Source: Candidatus Omnitrophota bacterium
GTDB taxonomy: Bacteria > Omnitrophota > Gorgyraeia > Gygaellales > UBA12090
Assembly: GCA_030674475.1 (NCBI GenBank)
Contig: JAUSCZ010000017.1
Span: forward strand, 1-46,263
Length of the DNA stretch: 46,263 nucleotides
Direction of reading: 5' to 3'
Below are positions 34,227-42,214 of this stretch, one piece after another. The notes under the pieces are model-generated. The model saw only the letters and a program-made list of their open reading frames with translations. It ran no database searches and was not told the DNA's origin. The translations under genes were made by a program, and so were the position numbers. Each line of letters begins with the position of its first letter. Position 1 is the stretch's first letter.

Positions 34227-35930
34227 TTAATGAGATAGCCTCCTGTAAACTTTCACTATGCCTAACGTATATATGTCTATATATGCGGGGCCGAATGTCT
34301 TTTCCAACGCGTAATGCTGATTAATGTAATCTAATATTTTAGACGTAAGATATTTACGTTCTGGGATAACCGGGCTAATTAAAAATGCAGGTTTTCTCTC
34401 TTCCAGCCTGTCTAGTACTTTCTTTTCCGTTATATTAATATTTTCCATATCCTCATACCCATAGAAACCTGGCTCCTGCATAGACATAAATTTTATGCAT
34501 ACGTCCTCTATATCTCCGAATATATTCTCTCTATTAAGCAAAAATGCAAACTGAGGGTAATAGCCAATAACCGCGATAGGTTCAGGCCTGGATAAGTTAT
34601 CATCCAAAAATTTATTCAATGATTCATAAAGCGTTTTTTCCTCTGGGGTTACCTTGATATGCCTTGCCCGTTCAAGACCCAACTCCACATTATAAGTTTT
34701 GCTTCTTGAATACGGATACCGGAAAAAATGCAAAAAAGACAGATAAAAAACAATAAAACCGCTTAAAACCAATACTAAATACCGCCTAAACTTATGCCTA
34801 CCGTATAGTTTTTTATTGTTAATCAAAGACAATAAATAAATAAACAATAAAAAGGGAACTTGCATAGTAAAGCTCCTGCCCATCAGGCCCAATACCACGA
34901 AAGATTGCCCGGATATAAAAATTGAAAACATGGTAAACAGCACGATATATCTTGAATCAGTTTTCGATATTAAGCCATATTCAGAAAAAACAAATTTGTT
35001 CAATAAAAAAATAACCAGCGGAACCATAACCGGCAGGTATAAAAGCTGCCTGTAATAAGACATGACTAATACATCTTTCCATTGAGAGGGCGAAAACAAC
35101 ACTTCGTAGGGAATCATGTTTATAAAATAATTCAAATGGTTAAGCAGCTGGGGCAAAAACCTGGGATAGACATAAAAACTACCCACGCGATCAGGGCCCA
35201 GAGGAGTTATGTTTGCCAAAAGCTGCCAAAAAGCATCATGGATAATAAAATAGGCAAAAAAAGGAATAATAGTTATAGAAGCGCCGGATAACAGCAAGAT
35301 AAAATGCCTAAAATTTATTTCAAACGCATTACCTTCTTTGAATTTTAAAAACAGTATAAATAAAAGAATAGACAGCAATATACCCAAACCCATAAGAAAC
35401 GGCTTGACCAATAAAGCTATCCCGATAAATATTCCCGCGAAAAGAATATAACGGACAGCATTTCTTTCCATAAACTTTATGATAAATAAAAGGGCGTACA
35501 ATCCGGCTACGGTAGCAAAGATATGGTTATAGGTATAATAAGGCACATCGATTAAAACTATGGATAAGAAAGAAGCAGTAATCGCCCAGCCCTTAGACAT
35601 CAGCCTTCTGGCCATAACATAAACTAACGGCACAACTAAAGCACCAATAGCTATAAAACTGAGGCGAAAAACAAATAGTCCGGTTCCGAAAATTTTAAAG
35701 ATTAACGGATAAAAGCAGAAAATAAAAGGCCCATATACCCAAAAATGAAAATCTTTATACGGCACTTTACCGTCAAGCACCATAAGATGCGCGTTGGCAT
35801 CGCGGCATTCCTCCATATAAATGCCAAGTTTAGATAAAAACAATTTTTGTACAAAATAAACCGCCAGCATGATAACAATAAGAAAAAAATCTTTTTTTTC
35901 AATTTTAAATTTACAAGGGTTACCTGCCAT
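34227..35930 (-). CDS. GT39/ArnT-like polytopic membrane glycosyltransferase
   Basis: A 567-residue membrane protein. It has a short cytoplasmic N-terminus, a first helix near 14-30, then 'YMEECRDANAHLMVLDGKVP' and 'DFHFWVYGPFIFCFYPLIFK', the acidic loop and following helix characteristic of GT39/ArnT relatives. Roughly ten further helices end near residue 400, followed by a soluble C-terminal domain of about 150 residues ('KVTPEEKTLYESLNKFLDD' onward), as in many PMT-like proteins. The ATG is preceded by AAGGAGAT embedded in the end of the upstream methyltransferase gene. It probably transfers a sugar from a polyprenyl-phosphate donor to a lipid-linked glycan or protein. Confidence 0.82.
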   Translation of the reverse strand: MAGNPCKFKIEKKDFFLIVIMLAVYFVQKLFLSKLGIYMEECRDANAHLMVLDGKVPYKDFHFWVYGPFIFCFYPLIFKIFGTGLFVFRLSFIAIGALVVPLVYVMARRLMSKGWAITASFLSIVLIDVPYYTYNHIFATVAGLYALLFIIKFMERNAVRYILFAGIFIGIALLVKPFLMGLGILLSILLFILFLKFKEGNAFEINFRHFILLLSGASITIIPFFAYFIIHDAFWQLLANITPLGPDRVGSFYVYPRFLPQLLNHLNYFINMIPYEVLFSPSQWKDVLVMSYYRQLLYLPVMVPLVIFLLNKFVFSEYGLISKTDSRYIVLFTMFSIFISGQSFVVLGLMGRSFTMQVPFLLFIYLLSLINNKKLYGRHKFRRYLVLVLSGFIVFYLSFLHFFRYPYSRSKTYNVELGLERARHIKVTPEEKTLYESLNKFLDDNLSRPEPIAVIGYYPQFAFLLNRENIFGDIEDVCIKFMSMQEPGFYGYEDMENINITEKKVLDRLEERKPAFLISPVIPERKYLTSKILDYINQHYALEKTFGPAYIDIYTLGIVKVYRRLSH

Positions 35931-35934
35931 TATT

Positions 35935-36477
35935 TTATCTCCTTTTTAGCCTAAACGCGAAGTGTTTAAAAGGATACCAAGACGGATAAAACAACTTTCC
36001 TGCCTCGTATTCAAAGCCCAACTGTTTAAATAACAACTGCCATTCTTCTTGCGTCTTAAAATTTAGCGGCCGCGGCATTTGCGGAGAGTAAAAATGATTT
36101 AAAACCACGTCAACCAGGCGCAATAGAAAACTTGAGCTATCTTCAAAGATTAATATAGTGTCTGCGACTCGGCTGCCTTCGGCAATAAATGCTTTAATAT
36201 CATCAGTATGATGCAAAACATCATTGAACATAACGCAATCAAATGACGCATCGGCAAAAGGAAGCTTCTCCGATGTAGTCATTTTCTTAAATGGTATATT
36301 CCTTTTGCTGTAGTCAATTATATCAGTCCCGTATAAATCGATGCCCAGCCTTTCTTTTAAAAGCTCCGAAACAACACCATTGCCGCAACCGACATCAAGC
36401 ACCTTTTTGCCGCTTATATCCCACTTTGTGTAACAATCGGCAATTATTTTAGCGCGTTTACGCTGCGTAATACTCAT
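35935..36477 (-). CDS. Small class I SAM methyltransferase
   Basis: A 180-residue Methyltransf_11-type protein. Motif I is 'KVLDVGCGNGVVSELL' (25-40), followed by 'LYGTDIIDYSKRN' with the acidic ribose-binding residue, 'KLPFADASFDCVMFNDVLHH' (motifs post-I and II) and 'ILIFEDSSSF'. It lacks any extra domain. The target may be a small molecule, lipid or sugar. Its ATG overlaps the stop of the upstream B12 radical SAM gene by four bases (ATGA), and the GT39 gene follows four bases later. The coupling suggests it acts with the radical SAM protein, as in the fused pair at 42.2-44.5 kb. Confidence 0.87.
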   Translation of the reverse strand: MSITQRKRAKIIADCYTKWDISGKKVLDVGCGNGVVSELLKERLGIDLYGTDIIDYSKRNIPFKKMTTSEKLPFADASFDCVMFNDVLHHTDDIKAFIAEGSRVADTILIFEDSSSFLLRLVDVVLNHFYSPQMPRPLNFKTQEEWQLLFKQLGFEYEAGKLFYPSWYPFKHFAFRLKRR

Positions 36478-37865
36478 TGTCCTTTTAACCTAAGCAATCC
36501 TCTAAAAGCTTTTAAATAAATACGCATATTACTTGGCCTTATTTGTAAAATTTTCTTTAATACAAATCGCGGAGAAAAGAAGAATTCACGATAAGCTTTT
36601 TCTACCCATTTTTCCGCATCCTTAAATAAATACGGTATGCGGGGATAGTTTTCATCCAGTAAAAAATTCCTCCAATAATCTCTGGGTACCATGCCGGCAT
36701 CAACCACCTGCTCAAGAAGTTTAGTAACCGGCAGGGGTGTCGCTATATTATACATGAGTAAATCCGGATTTAGTTTCTTCACAAAACTTAAGGTTTCTCT
36801 TACAGTCTCTTCTGTTTCGGAAAAATAACCTATTATTAAATAGGCAAATGTTTCAATATTTTCCTCCCGCGCCCATTCAAACGCCTGAATGATTTTTTGC
36901 TTATCAAGATTCTTGCCCATAAGTTTTAATATCCGCTCTGAGCCGCTCTCTACCCCGAACCTAAGGCTTCTGCAGCCGGCAGATTTCATCAACTTAAGGA
37001 GCTTGGGGGTCACACAATCAGCTCTGGTCGCCGCAATCCAAGAAACCTTAATTTTCCTATTTATCAATTCTCGACAAAAGCTTTCTATGAAACTTTCTTT
37101 TATAGTCATGCTATCTGAAACAAAATTTATTTCACTAACGTCGTATCTATTTATAACTTCTTCAACTTCATCTACCACTGACTTATAATCCCTGTATCTT
37201 ATTTTTTTATCCGATGGCTGTTTAAAACAAAACCCGCAGGTAAAAGGGCATCCCCTGCCTATGCAAACCGTAGCCAGCCTGCCTTTTGAAATTATAGAAG
37301 AATAGCGTTGATACGGCAAAAGATCCCTGGCGGGGAAAGGCAATTCATCAAGATTTTCATGAATATAGGGCGGATTCATTATGAATTTTTTATTCTCATC
37401 AAAATAAATTATACCGGGCACATCTTTGAGCGGCTCTTTATCACTTAATGCCCTCACTAATCTAAGCATAGGATACTCCCCTTCACCAAGGATGCCAAAA
37501 TCAATAGGGAAAATCCGCATTGTCTCCTCAGGCATCGCATTTATATGCGGGCCGCCAATCACAACTTTTGCGCCCAATTCCTTAGCTATCGCGGCAACCT
37601 TGACATCATCGTGAATAGTAGGTGTCATACTTGTTATGCCTACTAAATCCGGCTTTGTATCTGCCATTCTACTTTTTAGATCTGCCAAAGACAATTCCTC
37701 GGCTTCGGCATCTATAATACTTACCGCGATTCTCTGCCTCCTTAAGTATGCGGCAATAGAAGCGATACCTAAAGGCATAACGTATCCAACCTCGCTCGCC
37801 AAACTCTTAGGAAGCCTCGTATTTTCCAGTTTAGTAGGTCTAGATCTAACCAATAAAACATTCAT
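36474..37865 (-). CDS. B12-binding domain radical SAM protein
   Basis: A 463-residue protein. The cobalamin-binding Rossmann domain occupies about residues 1-145 ('LVGITSMTPTIHDDVKV', 'KVVIGGPHINAMPEE', 'GILGEGEYPMLRL'). The radical SAM cluster ligands are C206, C210 and C213 in 'IGRGCPFTCGFC'. 'SEINFVSDSMTI' and 'SLRFGVESGSERIL' follow in the barrel, and the basic C-terminal tail ('FSPRFVLKKILQIRP') is common in this class. It begins one base after the GT2 stop, with AAGGAA as ribosome-binding site. A separate small methyltransferase overlaps its end. The reaction is unknown; C-methylation or a carbon-skeleton change in a sugar or lipid are family-based possibilities. Confidence 0.93.
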   Translation of the reverse strand: MNVLLVRSRPTKLENTRLPKSLASEVGYVMPLGIASIAAYLRRQRIAVSIIDAEAEELSLADLKSRMADTKPDLVGITSMTPTIHDDVKVAAIAKELGAKVVIGGPHINAMPEETMRIFPIDFGILGEGEYPMLRLVRALSDKEPLKDVPGIIYFDENKKFIMNPPYIHENLDELPFPARDLLPYQRYSSIISKGRLATVCIGRGCPFTCGFCFKQPSDKKIRYRDYKSVVDEVEEVINRYDVSEINFVSDSMTIKESFIESFCRELINRKIKVSWIAATRADCVTPKLLKLMKSAGCRSLRFGVESGSERILKLMGKNLDKQKIIQAFEWAREENIETFAYLIIGYFSETEETVRETLSFVKKLNPDLLMYNIATPLPVTKLLEQVVDAGMVPRDYWRNFLLDENYPRIPYLFKDAEKWVEKAYREFFFSPRFVLKKILQIRPSNMRIYLKAFRGLLRLKGQ

Positions 37866-37866
37866 A

Positions 37867-38634
37867 TTATTCCTTACTGGAAAACAATTTTGATTTTATG
37901 ATTCTCATTTTACTCAAACGATAAAGCAATGCTACTTTAAAACAGCCAATGCCATACACAAAACTATCGTAAAGATTTATAACTGAAGCCTCGGGGAAAT
38001 AATTCGTAGGACAGCTAATTTCTCCTATCGAATAACCAGACCATAATATCTGGGCGATTATTTCATTATCAAACAAGAAACCGCTAGAATTATGCTCCAA
38101 GGATATATTTTCCAATAATTTCCTAGAGAAAGCCCTATACCCCGTATGATACTCCGACAAATAAGCACCTAAAATCAAATTCTCCATTTTAGTCAAAAAC
38201 TGATTAACCATATACTTCCAAAAAGGCATACCGCCTTTTAGGGCCGCTTTGCCCAAAATCCTTGAGGCAAGGACACAATCATAGAGACCATTCACAATCA
38301 TGCCTGCCATCGCCGGTATGAGCTTTGGAGTATACTGGTAGTCAGGATGAACCATTATTATTATATCACTGCCTTGAGCGAGCGCTAATTTATAACAGCT
38401 TTTCTGATTACCTCCGTAACCCACATTTTTTTCATGCACATGCAGCACTGTTTTAACTTCACCATCATCTGCAAGCTCTTTTGAAATAGGGACTGTATTA
38501 TCTTTACTTGCGTCATCAACAATTATAATCACATCAACTATCTTTTCATTAACCACTTCTTGATATGTCTTAGAAATTGTCTTTTCAGCATTATATGCTG
38601 GCATTACTACGGCAATCTTTCTTCCTTTAAACAT
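37867..38634 (-). CDS. DPM1-like GT2 (polyprenyl-phosphate sugar synthase type)
   Basis: A 255-residue GT2 related to dolichol/polyprenyl-phosphate mannose or glucose synthases. 'IAVVMPAYNAEKTI' opens the fold, followed by 'IIIVDDASKDNT' (36-47), the subgroup-typical 'EKNVGYGGNQKSCY' (68-81), 'IIIMVHPDYQYTP' (91-103, metal-site region with HPD), 'ASRILG' and 'EYHTGYRAFSRKLL'. There are no obvious C-terminal helices. It would load a sugar onto polyprenyl phosphate at the cytoplasmic face, and the GT39-like proteins encoded downstream could use the product. GAGG precedes the ATG by six bases, and a 26-base gap separates it from the GT4 gene. Confidence 0.88.
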   Translation of the reverse strand: MFKGRKIAVVMPAYNAEKTISKTYQEVVNEKIVDVIIIVDDASKDNTVPISKELADDGEVKTVLHVHEKNVGYGGNQKSCYKLALAQGSDIIIMVHPDYQYTPKLIPAMAGMIVNGLYDCVLASRILGKAALKGGMPFWKYMVNQFLTKMENLILGAYLSEYHTGYRAFSRKLLENISLEHNSSGFLFDNEIIAQILWSGYSIGEISCPTNYFPEASVINLYDSFVYGIGCFKVALLYRLSKMRIIKSKLFSSKE

Positions 38635-38660
38635 AACAAACCTCGCAATTAAATAAAACT

Positions 38661-39764
38661 TTAAGTTATTATGCTGCCCTTAAAAATGTTTATAAATTTT
38701 GGCAGGGCTGCCTCCAAAGAATACCTTTTTTCTACTGTTTTTCTCCCGGCAAGGCCTATTTTTCTGGCTAAGGCCGGATCTTTAATCAAGCTTTCGATTG
38801 CTTCAACGCAGCCATGGTGGTCCTTTACCAAGATACCGTTAACGCCATTTTCTATTACTTCTGCGTTCGTAGGCGTATAAGAAACTACCGCGGGTATTGC
38901 GTTTGCCATATACTGCAGCATCTTACATCCAACCTTGCCCCTGGTCCATTCATCGTCCGGCATCGGCATTATGCCAATATCAAACTTATGCAGCTCGGCA
39001 ATCTCGGTCGCTTCACCCCATTTAACCATCTCTGTTTTTACACCATCAATATCATAAGAATCTACCCCAATAAGCCTAAGCTTAATAGGCCATCTGCCGC
39101 TTAATTCCTTTAAAGCGCCGGCAAATATTTTTAGATACGCGGCTGTAGAAGGCGACCCGATCCAGCCGATTATTATTTCTTTAGATATATCGATGCCTTG
39201 GTTCTTGGGAAAGTTTCTTTGAATATCAATCGGCCCTGTAACAATAGACACTCTATCACAATAATTCTGGGCAAATTTTTTTATATGGTTATTTTCAACT
39301 ATCACATATTTACTTATTTTTAAAACTGAAACGGTTTCTTTTTTCTTAAGGTAATTTTTAACCCAGCCGATTAACCCCGGCTCTTTTTTATCCGACATAT
39401 AAATAGAGTCATCTATATCAAAAATTATATTTTGGTTTCTCACCCTTAACAACCAATCCATCTTAAACAGAAAGGTAGTCCTTTGTAAAAAAATTATATC
39501 GAATTTACCCGCCAGATATACCGCCTTCCAGCTTCTTGTAAATCTTTCTATCATGATGTGAGTATAATGCGATAATTTCCGCGATTTATTGTAATTAGGG
39601 GAATTTATCGTGCGCATTGTCATCTTTTCAGAAATAATAGAATACACATAATAATCAAAACCATAATCTTTCAGGAAAGGCAATATTTGATATACTCTAT
39701 ACCGAGTTGCCGGAGCAATTTTTGTTCCGAAGGAAACAAATAATATTTTGATCCTTTTGCTCAT
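38661..39764 (-). CDS. Family 4 glycosyltransferase
   Basis: A 367-residue GT-B enzyme. The N-terminal lobe begins 'IKILFVSFGTKIAPATRYRV', with the A-T-R-Y-R pattern seen in a subgroup of GT4 proteins, and includes 'FDIIFLQRTTF'. The C-terminal lobe has 'IIIGWIGSPSTAAYLKI', 'KLRLIGVDSYDIDG' and the donor-binding 'GIMPMPDDEWTRGKVGCKMLQYMA' followed by 'AVVSYTPTNAEVIENG' with the E-x7-E type glutamates. It is retaining by family. The preceding aminotransferase gene ends eight bases upstream. Sugar and linkage unknown. Confidence 0.88.
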   Translation of the reverse strand: MSKRIKILFVSFGTKIAPATRYRVYQILPFLKDYGFDYYVYSIISEKMTMRTINSPNYNKSRKLSHYTHIMIERFTRSWKAVYLAGKFDIIFLQRTTFLFKMDWLLRVRNQNIIFDIDDSIYMSDKKEPGLIGWVKNYLKKKETVSVLKISKYVIVENNHIKKFAQNYCDRVSIVTGPIDIQRNFPKNQGIDISKEIIIGWIGSPSTAAYLKIFAGALKELSGRWPIKLRLIGVDSYDIDGVKTEMVKWGEATEIAELHKFDIGIMPMPDDEWTRGKVGCKMLQYMANAIPAVVSYTPTNAEVIENGVNGILVKDHHGCVEAIESLIKDPALARKIGLAGRKTVEKRYSLEAALPKFINIFKGSIIT

Positions 39765-39771
39765 ATCTATA

Positions 39772-40875
39772 TCAGAAAAATTTTTTTACCGCTTCAACTA
39801 CCTTAAATAGATCGCTATCCTGCATATCAAAATATAGAGGCAATGTTAATATCTGGCCGAATATTGATTCAGTAACCGGCAATCGCCTGTAAAATGGCTT
39901 AAACAACGGCTGCTGATGATTAGGAATGTAATGGATGCCGGCGCTTATCGCATTATTTTTTAAATGTTCCATCAATTGATCCCTGCCTTTTTTAACCTTG
40001 ATGACATAATTAAACGGCGCGATTTGGCCGTAATCTTTATCCAGGAGCGTTATCTCTTCTTTATTTTTAAATTCCTGGTCGTAAAGACGGCAAAGCTTTC
40101 GTTTTTTTTCTATGAATTTATCTATTTTTTTAAGCTGTATCAATCCAATAGCCGCGTTAATATTGCTCATATGATAGCGAAGTCCAGGAACCACAACCTC
40201 ATAGTACCAGCTATGTTCGTTTTTGTACCTATGCCATGTATCTTTATCTATGCCTAAAATCCTTTTTTGGATAATCCTTTCGCCTAGTTTATCGTCGCTT
40301 AATACGACCGCTCCGCCTTCTCCGCAAGTTATATTCTTGATCGGATCGAAACTAAAACAGGTTATATCCCCGAATGAGCCGATTTTCCTGCCTTTATAGT
40401 TTGACCCGAAAGCGTGCGCCGCATCCTCAACAATCCGAAGATTAAATTCTTCGGCCGTCTTCAGCAATCCGTCCATATCACAGGCAAGCCCGCCATAATG
40501 AACAGGCATGATAACTTTAGTTTTCGCTGTGATTTTACTTCTAACATCATTGATGTCTATATTAAGGGTGTTTTCTTCTACATCGCAAAAAATAGGCCTT
40601 GCTCCACAGGCGATAATTGCCTGGATAGTTCCCGCAAATGTTAAAGACGGAACAATTACCTCGTCATCATCCCCTAGCCCTAAAGCATCTAAAGCGATAT
40701 GCAACGCGGAGGTTCCAGTATTTACCGCTATTACATATTTAGCCCTTAAGTAGTCTTTTACGGCATTCTCAAAATCAAAAACAAAAGATCCCATCCCCAA
40801 CCAGCCGCTAGAAAAAACTTTCTTTACTTCATTGAGCTCATCATCACCTATTGAAGGCCTAGAATTTGGAATCAT
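39772..40875 (-). CDS. DegT/DnrJ/EryC1/StrS family aminotransferase
   Basis: A full-length 367-residue PLP-dependent sugar aminotransferase. It shows the standard start 'MIPNSRPSIGDDELNEV', 'SGWLGMGSFVFDFENAV' (23-39), 'VNTGTSALHIALDALGL' (51-67), 'DEVIVPSLTFAGTIQAI', Asp151 in 'VEDAAHAFG' and the Schiff-base lysine K180 in 'FSFDPIKNITCGEGGA'. It would aminate a 3- or 4-keto nucleotide sugar. GAGG before the ATG is a good ribosome-binding site. A 97-base gap lies upstream, the largest in this half of the window and a possible internal promoter region, though I see no convincing -35/-10 pair. Confidence 0.92.
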   Translation of the reverse strand: MIPNSRPSIGDDELNEVKKVFSSGWLGMGSFVFDFENAVKDYLRAKYVIAVNTGTSALHIALDALGLGDDDEVIVPSLTFAGTIQAIIACGARPIFCDVEENTLNIDINDVRSKITAKTKVIMPVHYGGLACDMDGLLKTAEEFNLRIVEDAAHAFGSNYKGRKIGSFGDITCFSFDPIKNITCGEGGAVVLSDDKLGERIIQKRILGIDKDTWHRYKNEHSWYYEVVVPGLRYHMSNINAAIGLIQLKKIDKFIEKKRKLCRLYDQEFKNKEEITLLDKDYGQIAPFNYVIKVKKGRDQLMEHLKNNAISAGIHYIPNHQQPLFKPFYRRLPVTESIFGQILTLPLYFDMQDSDLFKVVEAVKKFF

Positions 40876-40972
40876 ATATACGCCTCAATTTAATATTTTT
40901 AGAATACCGTATCCGGCACGCGCAAGAAAAAAACCTACCTGCTATGATAAATGTTAATAAATCCTACCGATC

Positions 40973-42214
40973 TTACAAACTATTGTAAATATTGTGATAC
41001 GCTTCTACGCCGCGAGAAATGGAAAAGTTCTCTTCGGCTGACTTACGACAACGCAAACGTATATCAGGATCATTTAATAATCCTATCGCCTGATTAACAG
41101 CTTTTATATAGGAACTTTGCGAAAAATCATCCAAAACCGCGCCGATCATATTTTTGTTAACAAGGGCTTCGGTGTCTCCAATATCCTTATTTATTATAAG
41201 AGGCAAGCCTGAGGCCAGGCATTCAGCCAATTTTGTGGGAGAAGCCGCCCACCTTACGAATGTAGGCTTGAAAAACATTACTGCCAGGTCACAAATTGAC
41301 ATATACTTATTAACTTCCAGCGGAGAAACTGATATCACGGTAACATCTTTTACATCCAGACCCTTAGCCTTAAAAGAATTTCTTATAAATTCACTATGAA
41401 CCAAAGTTAAAAACATAAGGTGAGCGTGAGGAATGGTTTTTTTTGCCGTTTTGAAAAAATCCAGCATTTCCGATAAGCAATGGAGGCCGCACAGCGATCC
41501 GGTATAATTAAAAATTATTTTATTGGACAGGCCAAGCTGCGATAAAAGCCTTAGGTTATCTTTATGAAATTTCCCGAACCTCTCCAACTCCACGCAGCAA
41601 GGAATAATAAAAATATTATTCTTGTTATGAAAAAACCCGTCTTTTGTTAAATGATTAAATATTTTTTCAGTAAGAACTACTATCGCGTCGCATGATCGCA
41701 TGATGAGAAACTCAAATTGATTTATCAGTTTATAAACAAACCCTCCTCTTTTTATCTTAAAATTCGTTGTCGCGTCATCAGAATAATCCTCAGCCATCAT
41801 CCCGCGGCGATCATAAATAATTTTTATCCTCAAAAACTTAGCAATAAAAAACGCGAGAATTACCGGTTCATTAGACCGCGCATGTATGATATTTATATTT
41901 CTTAGAATAATTATTATTACCGCGCATAAAAATGAGATTACTAGATCGTATATTTTCCCAAATCCCCTATGATGTTTTAGCATATACCAGTCTATGCCAA
42001 CCTGAGAAAGCCTTTTTCTTATTTCTTTATAATGCAAATAATCTTTTTTTTGAAGAAATGAATCTTTTTCCAGCGTAAGAAGCGCAAACTTTAAGTTTTT
42101 ATCTTCCGCCAGTTTTATCAAATAAGAAAAAACCTGCGAAAAAGCAACAGGCTCAAGAATCCCCAAGAATGAAATGTATAATATTCTCTTTTTCTTCATG
42201 GAATTATCAGCCAT
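40973..42214 (-). CDS. Family 4 glycosyltransferase
   Basis: A GT-B glycosyltransferase of about 413 residues. 'RILYISFLGILEPVAFSQVFSYL' opens the N-terminal lobe, 'INIIHARSNEPVILAFFIAK' and 'IIYDRRGMMAEDYSD' follow, and the donor lobe has 'IIFNYTGSLCGLHCL' and 'VMFFKPTFVRWAASPTKLAECLASGLPLI' with the conserved K-x-x-E region. I chose ATG 42214. A TTG at 42226 and an ATG at 42199 are in the same frame; none has a strong ribosome-binding site. The start lies inside the end of the radical SAM-methyltransferase gene, so translation is coupled. The substrate is unknown. Confidence 0.87.
   Translation of the reverse strand: MADNSMKKKRILYISFLGILEPVAFSQVFSYLIKLAEDKNLKFALLTLEKDSFLQKKDYLHYKEIRKRLSQVGIDWYMLKHHRGFGKIYDLVISFLCAVIIIILRNINIIHARSNEPVILAFFIAKFLRIKIIYDRRGMMAEDYSDDATTNFKIKRGGFVYKLINQFEFLIMRSCDAIVVLTEKIFNHLTKDGFFHNKNNIFIIPCCVELERFGKFHKDNLRLLSQLGLSNKIIFNYTGSLCGLHCLSEMLDFFKTAKKTIPHAHLMFLTLVHSEFIRNSFKAKGLDVKDVTVISVSPLEVNKYMSICDLAVMFFKPTFVRWAASPTKLAECLASGLPLIINKDIGDTEALVNKNMIGAVLDDFSQSSYIKAVNQAIGLLNDPDIRLRCRKSAEENFSISRGVEAYHNIYNSL

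Noticed and set aside
40876-40972. Possible sigma70-type promoter before the aminotransferase
   Set aside because: The best -35/-10 pairings in this 97-base gap have wrong spacing (about 13 bases). Only the Shine-Dalgarno is convincing.
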